Shown here piece by piece: positions 7,026 through 10,274 of a stretch of 10,274 nt of DNA. A program made the translations under genes and the position numbers. This DNA comes from Planctomycetaceae bacterium (GTDB lineage Bacteria > Planctomycetota > Planctomycetia > Planctomycetales > Planctomycetaceae). The notes beneath the pieces are model-generated. The model was given only the letters and a program-made list of their open reading frames with translations, did no database searches and was not told the DNA's origin. The stretch covers positions 1-10,274 of the forward strand of contig DOCI01000230.1 in NCBI GenBank assembly GCA_003503535.1. Reading direction: 5' to 3'. Numbering within the stretch: position 1 is the stretch's first letter; every line of letters starts with the position of its first letter.

Positions 7026-7712
7026 TTATTCCGTGTCAGTTGGATGAGACTCTCTACGGATATGCAGCCAGCATTGGCTATCGCAATCCAGCCCCTCCCG
7101 TTCTTCAATGACAAGACCTCTGGCCTGACATTGCGATTGAATCCAGTCAAGTGAGTGACGAACAATCCCAGGCTCGTCACTTTCATGGCTGGTCCCCACC
7201 CATTGATCTCCCATGTAGTCATCCTCTGGCGATTCAGGCGGAAGATAAGAGGCGAGAAAAACAGCCGACTCGCTGGCATCCCGCACGAATGAATCCAGCG
7301 TCGCTTCGATCTGGCGCTTGCTGGCATGAGTCCAGATTGATCGTGCCAGGAAAAAATCAAATTGCTGTTGAAACATAGAGCTATCGAACACCGCATTGTA
7401 ATCAAATTGCGGTTTCTTCTCCGCAAGCATCGCAGGTGAAAAAAGATATTCCCGACCATGATCCACGCGATTCTTTGCTGGTTCAATCCCATAAAAACAT
7501 TCAGGATCCAGGAATCGAATCAACCAGTAGCCGATCCGCAGACACCCGCAACCGAATTCCAAAACACGCGACTCCGGGAGCAACCCTGCAGCGAGCAGTT
7601 CGATAAATTGTTGCCGACCAGCTTGCTCAAAAGTCTCCCTGGGAACTCCCAGAAATCCATGCTGAGACATCATGTCCTCAGCTCGAGTTTGCAGCTGTGA
7701 TTTTTGAGCCAT
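7026..7712 (-). CDS. Class I SAM-dependent methyltransferase, substrate unknown
   Basis: 228 residues. The Rossmann-fold SAM site is visible: motif I VLEFGCGCLRIGYWLI (50-65), then YGIEPAKNRV (74-83) with E77 as the likely ribose-binding acidic residue. A middle block FDFFLARSIWTHASKRQIEATLDSF (118-142) matches the motif IV/V area, and the C-terminal beta strands end in CWLHIRR. There is no signal peptide or membrane segment, so it is cytoplasmic. The nearby LmbE-like and glycosyltransferase genes suggest a sugar, glycolipid or glycan substrate, but that is context only. Cysteines at 55 and 57 inside the glycine-rich loop are a visible peculiarity. Start ATG 7712 has no strong ribosome site; another Met pair lies at residues 14-15. 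The stop is 14 bases from the esterase stop, with no terminator between. Confidence 0.82.
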   Translation of the reverse strand: MAQKSQLQTRAEDMMSQHGFLGVPRETFEQAGRQQFIELLAAGLLPESRVLEFGCGCLRIGYWLIRFLDPECFYGIEPAKNRVDHGREYLFSPAMLAEKKPQFDYNAVFDSSMFQQQFDFFLARSIWTHASKRQIEATLDSFVRDASESAVFLASYLPPESPEDDYMGDQWVGTSHESDEPGIVRHSLDWIQSQCQARGLVIEEREGLDCDSQCWLHIRRESHPTDTE

Positions 7713-8038
7713 CGTATTATTGCTTCGTTATATTTGGTGGAATTTGTCAATTTCATCTCGATGATGTGGCTTCAGAATAATGATGTTCAGTTTGAGACAG
7801 GAACACATTTCTGGCAAGTGCAGTCTCGAATGAAAATGGACAAGACTAATGCGAGTCAAGAGCCCCATTAACCGCATGTGATCCGTCCCTCTGACATGCG
7901 ATCTGGACAAGTTATGAAAAACAATGCTACGATATCATCGAATCAATTCGAATGCGGTGCCAGCAAGTATTTGGACAATCTCGATCAAAGGAGGAGAAAA
8001 TTCCTCCGCCTCACTTATCCAGTTAGCCGCTTCTTTTC
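7713..8038. other. 326-base divergent intergenic region with a structured leader
   Basis: No convincing full gene. It separates the methyltransferase (minus) from the LmbE/GT operon (plus). A weak plus-strand promoter candidate is TGGACA (7904-7909), 18 bases, TACGAT (7928-7933), matching five and four of six bases. Downstream sits the GGAGGA/TCCTCC hairpin at 7990-8007 and a short open frame that runs into the operon; both are listed separately. A minus-strand open frame at 7728-7910 has no coding-like composition or ribosome site and is not called. Confidence 0.4.
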
Positions 8039-8075
8039 ATGTGCTCAAATCTCACTCATTCGAATGCCGCAATGA
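7878..8075 (+). other. Short upstream open frame ending in ATGA at an alternative LmbE start
   Basis: A frame from GTG 7878 (or ATG 7914, 53 residues) runs to TGA 8073-8075. This stop overlaps the internal ATG 8072-8074 of the LmbE-like gene as ATGA, the same arrangement as between the next two genes. The peptide is basic in the middle (DNLDQRRRKFLRL), has no family I know, uses Arg codons AGG/AGG/AGA unlike its neighbours, and lacks a good ribosome site. It may be a leader peptide frame or chance; probably not a stable protein. Confidence 0.15.
7990..8007 (+). repeat. GGAGGA/TCCTCC inverted repeat in the operon leader
   Basis: GGAGGA (7990-7995), six bases (GAAAAT), TCCTCC (8002-8007); a perfect, GC-rich 6-bp stem. 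The left arm is a consensus Shine-Dalgarno sequence and the right arm would mask it, but no usable start codon follows at normal spacing. It lies 31 bases before ATG 8039. Function unknown: leader structure or chance. Confidence 0.4.
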
Positions 8076-8833
8076 TCCTGAGCCATCCTGGTCACGAACT
8101 CCGTGTGCTCGGTTGGTTGAAGGAGGCCAAACCCCTGGTTATCGTTCTCACCGACGGTTCCGGTCATACCAACGAACCTCGCATTGAGCTTTCGCGTACA
8201 TTGATTCATGAAGCAGGCGGGCGGACGGCTTCAATCTTCGGAAGCTATACTGATCAGCAATTCTATGAGGCTATACTCCATCAGGATGTGAAATTTTTCC
8301 AGCGTCTAAAAAAAGAGATTACGAACATCCTCATTGAAAACGAGATTGATCTCGTGGTTGGAGATGCTGTCGAAGGCTATAACCCTTCGCACGATTTATG
8401 CCGTTGTCTGATCGATCGATCGCTGGTCGAGTTACAGAAAGCAGCCGGGCGAAGACCACTCAATTACGAATTTCCACTGGTGGCTCTTCCTTCGATTTGG
8501 TCAGATCATCCTGAGGCTTACTGCTATCGACTCAACGGAAACGATCAGGAATGGAAACTCGATCAAATCAAATCCTATGCAAAGACAGTCGGTGGCCAAT
8601 TGCTCGATGAAGTCGAGGATTCCCTCGCCAAGTTTGGCAACGAAGTTCTGGCCGAAGAATGGTTCACGCCAGCGACATCGGCCTTGGATTTGTCTCACTT
8701 CGAGCAGAAAATACCCTTCTATGAACGCCATGGCGAACAACAGGTTTCTGCGGGACATTACAAGAACACAATTCGTTTCCGCGAGCATATGCTCCCCTTG
8801 ATCAATGCCATGGGAGCGGACGGGACAGCATGA
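8039..8833 (+). CDS. LmbE/PIG-L-like putative deacetylase with variant zinc motif
   Basis: 264 residues. The fold signature of the GlcNAc-PI de-N-acetylase (PIG-L/LmbE) family is present but altered. The usual HPDDE reads HPGHE (16-20), followed by a strand and TDGSGH (38-43). A second block, [17 protein letters not shown] (106-122), matches the family's late His-containing loop, with H118 a likely third metal ligand. H16, H19 and H118 could still bind zinc, but the catalytic Asp of HPDD is absent. The tail [24 protein letters not shown] (227-250) is conserved, from memory, in a distinct LmbE-like subgroup found beside glycosyltransferases. Typical family members remove an acetyl group from an N-acetyl sugar. 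The start is uncertain: ATG 8039 preserves the first beta strand but has no ribosome site, while ATG 8072 is coupled to an upstream stop. It overlaps the glycosyltransferase start by ATGA at 8830-8833. Confidence 0.78.
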   Translation: MCSNLTHSNAAMILSHPGHELRVLGWLKEAKPLVIVLTDGSGHTNEPRIELSRTLIHEAGGRTASIFGSYTDQQFYEAILHQDVKFFQRLKKEITNILIENEIDLVVGDAVEGYNPSHDLCRCLIDRSLVELQKAAGRRPLNYEFPLVALPSIWSDHPEAYCYRLNGNDQEWKLDQIKSYAKTVGGQLLDEVEDSLAKFGNEVLAEEWFTPATSALDLSHFEQKIPFYERHGEQQVSAGHYKNTIRFREHMLPLINAMGADGTA

Positions 8834-10050
8834 AGCCTAGATTGCGGATCCTGCTGACGAATAATGAACTTGCCACTCGAGCCGGTTCAGAAATGTTCTT
8901 ATACGATGTGGCCTTAGGTTTGTTGCGACGTGGTCACAATCCGATCGCTTATTCCCTTAAGCTTGGAGAACTGGCTGAAGATCTGGAACGGAAAACGGTT
9001 CCCGTTATTGACGATCTGAACTCGTTGCAGGAACCGCCCGATGTCATTCACGGTCAGCATCATTTGGAAGCAATGACAGCGATGCTCCGTTTCCCGCGAA
9101 CCCCGGCCATTTATTACTGCCACGGCTGGCTCCCGTGGCAGGAACGTCCACCCGTTTTTCCGACGATCACAAACTATGTCGCCGTCGATGATTTGTGCCG
9201 GGAACGACTCTTGACCACTCAGGGAATTTCTCCAGGTCAAATTCGTACCATGTACAACTTTGTAGACTTGAGACGGTTTCAGCAACGATCCCCATTACCC
9301 CAAAAACCGCAATCGGCATTAATCTTCAGCAACCTGGCGTCGAATCAGAACTATGCAGATATCATTCGCTCGGCTTGTCGAAGGATGGGTATCGAACAGG
9401 TAGGCATTATGGGTTCGAATTCCGGGAATTCTCAAAGTCAGCCTGAAAAGGTGCTTACTCACTACGATATCGTCTTCGCCAAAGCCCGCTGTGCGCTGGA
9501 AGCGATGTCGGTCGGCTGCGCTGTCGTCGTGACAGAGTCCCAGGGTGTTGGCGGACTGGTCACCTCAGAGAATGTCGAAGAATTACGTAGACTCAATTTT
9601 GGCATTCGCACCATGCAGGCAGCTCCCCTGTCAGAAGCGAGTCTCTCAGAAGCTCTGTCGAATTACAGTCCAGATGATGCCACAAAAGTCTCCAACTGGA
9701 TTCGCGCAGAAGCCGACCTGGAAAAGTATCTGGATGATCTCGAAGCATTGTATCTAGAAGCCAACAATCGTGCGACGACTGATTACTTCCCCGCGGAAGC
9801 ACACCTGACCGCGGCTTCAAATTACATCCGCAGTTTGACTCCACTCATTAAGCAATACGCTAATATTGAATACCGAGCCAACCATTTTGAACAACAGACG
9901 CTAATGCTCAAGAACAGGATACAGGAACTACAGGACAATCCCCCTGAGTCAACTTCAGTAGACAACTCAATCTCTGAAATATCTGCAGTGAAATCGGACT
10001 CCATTTTCCATCAAGTCAAAAACTTGTTCACTCGATGGAAGACCAGATAG
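8830..10050 (+). CDS. GT4-like glycosyltransferase with C-terminal coiled-coil extension
   Basis: 406 residues. The N-terminus [31 protein letters not shown] (5-35) is the GT-B acceptor-domain start of the GT4 type (compare GGxExxxxxLAxxLxxxGH). [13 protein letters not shown] and YNFVD follow. The donor domain (about 160-310) has [28 protein letters not shown] (215-242), equivalent to the GT4 ALEAMAxGxPVV block; E224 is the second Glu of E-x7-E, but the first is Phe (F216). RRLNFGIRT (253-261) follows. GT4 enzymes are retaining and use nucleotide sugars; donor and acceptor are not visible. Residues about 345-370 ([17 protein letters not shown]) form a probable coiled coil, and the end ([14 protein letters not shown]) is basic and amphipathic, perhaps membrane-associated. 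No signal peptide. It starts inside the LmbE stop (ATGA), so the two are translationally coupled. Confidence 0.82.
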   Translation: MKPRLRILLTNNELATRAGSEMFLYDVALGLLRRGHNPIAYSLKLGELAEDLERKTVPVIDDLNSLQEPPDVIHGQHHLEAMTAMLRFPRTPAIYYCHGWLPWQERPPVFPTITNYVAVDDLCRERLLTTQGISPGQIRTMYNFVDLRRFQQRSPLPQKPQSALIFSNLASNQNYADIIRSACRRMGIEQVGIMGSNSGNSQSQPEKVLTHYDIVFAKARCALEAMSVGCAVVVTESQGVGGLVTSENVEELRRLNFGIRTMQAAPLSEASLSEALSNYSPDDATKVSNWIRAEADLEKYLDDLEALYLEANNRATTDYFPAEAHLTAASNYIRSLTPLIKQYANIEYRANHFEQQTLMLKNRIQELQDNPPESTSVDNSISEISAVKSDSIFHQVKNLFTRWKTR

Positions 10051-10103
10051 AAGTATCCTCATGTGGTCGAGGCAAGGAAATTGGTCCGGAAATTATTGTT
10101 GAG
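10051..10103. other. Convergent gap, no clear terminator
   Basis: 53 bases between the glycosyltransferase stop and the minus-strand fragment. The best stem is four base pairs (CCTC...GAGG near 10057-10072), too weak to call. Confidence 0.3.
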
Positions 10104-10274
10104 CTATTTTAGCCGGCTCCAGTAGAGTTCCAGATCGAGCGGAACCCACTGGGCGATACGACGGCGAGTCGACAAGGGTACTTCATCAATAAGTGGACGC
10201 TTCGCAGTGACATTCAACTTGTCGATGTCCAATTCGATGCCCAGCGTTTTGCGACAATCGGAGACAAAGCCGGG
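10104..10274 (-). CDS. C-terminal fragment of a protein, possibly a sulfotransferase
   Basis: An open minus-strand frame enters from the right edge and ends at TAG 10106-10104, giving the last 56 residues. The sequence runs PGFVSDCRKTLGIELD, then KRPLIDEVPLSTRRR, then QWVPLDLELYWSRLK. The pattern of a Leu/Pro-rich turn, a charged helix and an ending D-L-x-L-Y resembles, from memory, the C-termini of Sulfotransfer_2-type sulfotransferases, in which the last helix carries D-x-x-L-Y. This is too short to be sure. Codon use is like that of the neighbours, and the convergent placement beside a glycosyltransferase fits a glycan-modifying enzyme. Confidence 0.55.
   Translation of the reverse strand, partial: PGFVSDCRKTLGIELDIDKLNVTAKRPLIDEVPLSTRRRIAQWVPLDLELYWSRLK

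Noticed and set aside
6992..7492. 166-codon minus-strand open frame in the methyltransferase region
   Set aside because: It is a shifted frame of the methyltransferase, which has clear SAM motifs; it would also run into the esterase gene end.
7728..7910. Small minus-strand open frame upstream of the methyltransferase
   Set aside because: No ribosome site, no coding-like composition, no recognisable motif; likely chance in the intergenic region.
8039..10050. Bacillithiol or mycothiol biosynthesis (BshB/BshA or MshB/MshA) pair
   Set aside because: The gene types match, but the LmbE protein lacks HPDDE and the transferase lacks the first Glu and other BshA/MshA-like blocks; no third pathway gene (BshC or MshC) is present.
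1..10274. CRISPR array, tRNA, insertion sequence or phage module
   Set aside because: No regular repeats, no cloverleaf-like element, no transposase or integrase, and no terminal inverted repeats with target duplication were seen on either strand.

Overview
The window holds nine whole or nearly whole protein genes plus a gene fragment at the right edge, with no RNA genes, insertion sequences or CRISPR arrays that I can see. The base composition is moderate in GC. The mix of genes is what I would expect from a member of the Planctomycetota of the Gimesia/Rubinisphaera kind: a secreted DUF6807 (PmoA-like) protein, a secreted SGNH esterase, a Tat-type PhoD phosphatase with a TTG start, a soluble PknB-type kinase, and genes in short, loosely packed transcription units. 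This assignment is inference from gene content; there is no marker gene here.

Left part, minus strand (1-5048). A PhoD-family phosphatase (759-2054) is followed with no gap (TGA|ATG) by an iron-dependent alcohol dehydrogenase (1-758, cut by the window edge). The dehydrogenase resembles the phosphonoacetaldehyde reductase branch, so the pair may act on organophosphorus compounds. Upstream lie a soluble Ser/Thr protein kinase (2305-3696) with a long Ser-rich tail and a small C-terminal module, and a PatB/MalY-type PLP lyase (3867-5048).

Middle (5109-7011). A secreted DUF6807 protein (minus) and a secreted rhamnogalacturonan-acetylesterase-like SGNH hydrolase (plus) are divergent across 214 bases. 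They look like a small polysaccharide-processing locus. The intergenic stretch has a candidate promoter whose -10 lies inside a perfect 6-bp hairpin.

Right part (7026-10274). A SAM methyltransferase (minus) stands divergent to a two-gene operon (plus), separated by 326 bases. The operon encodes an LmbE/PIG-L-like protein with an altered zinc motif (HPGHE rather than HPDDE) and a GT4-like glycosyltransferase that lacks the usual first catalytic Glu; the two overlap by ATGA. A minus-strand C-terminal fragment, possibly of a sulfotransferase, converges on them from the edge. Together these look like a surface glycan or small glycoconjugate biosynthesis region whose product cannot be named from sequence alone.

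The most interesting points are the variant LmbE/GT pair with its odd leader (short upstream reading frame ending in ATGA, and a GGAGGA/TCCTCC hairpin), the C-terminal module of the kinase, and the phosphatase/reductase pair. I found no clearly new multi-gene defence or mobile system.
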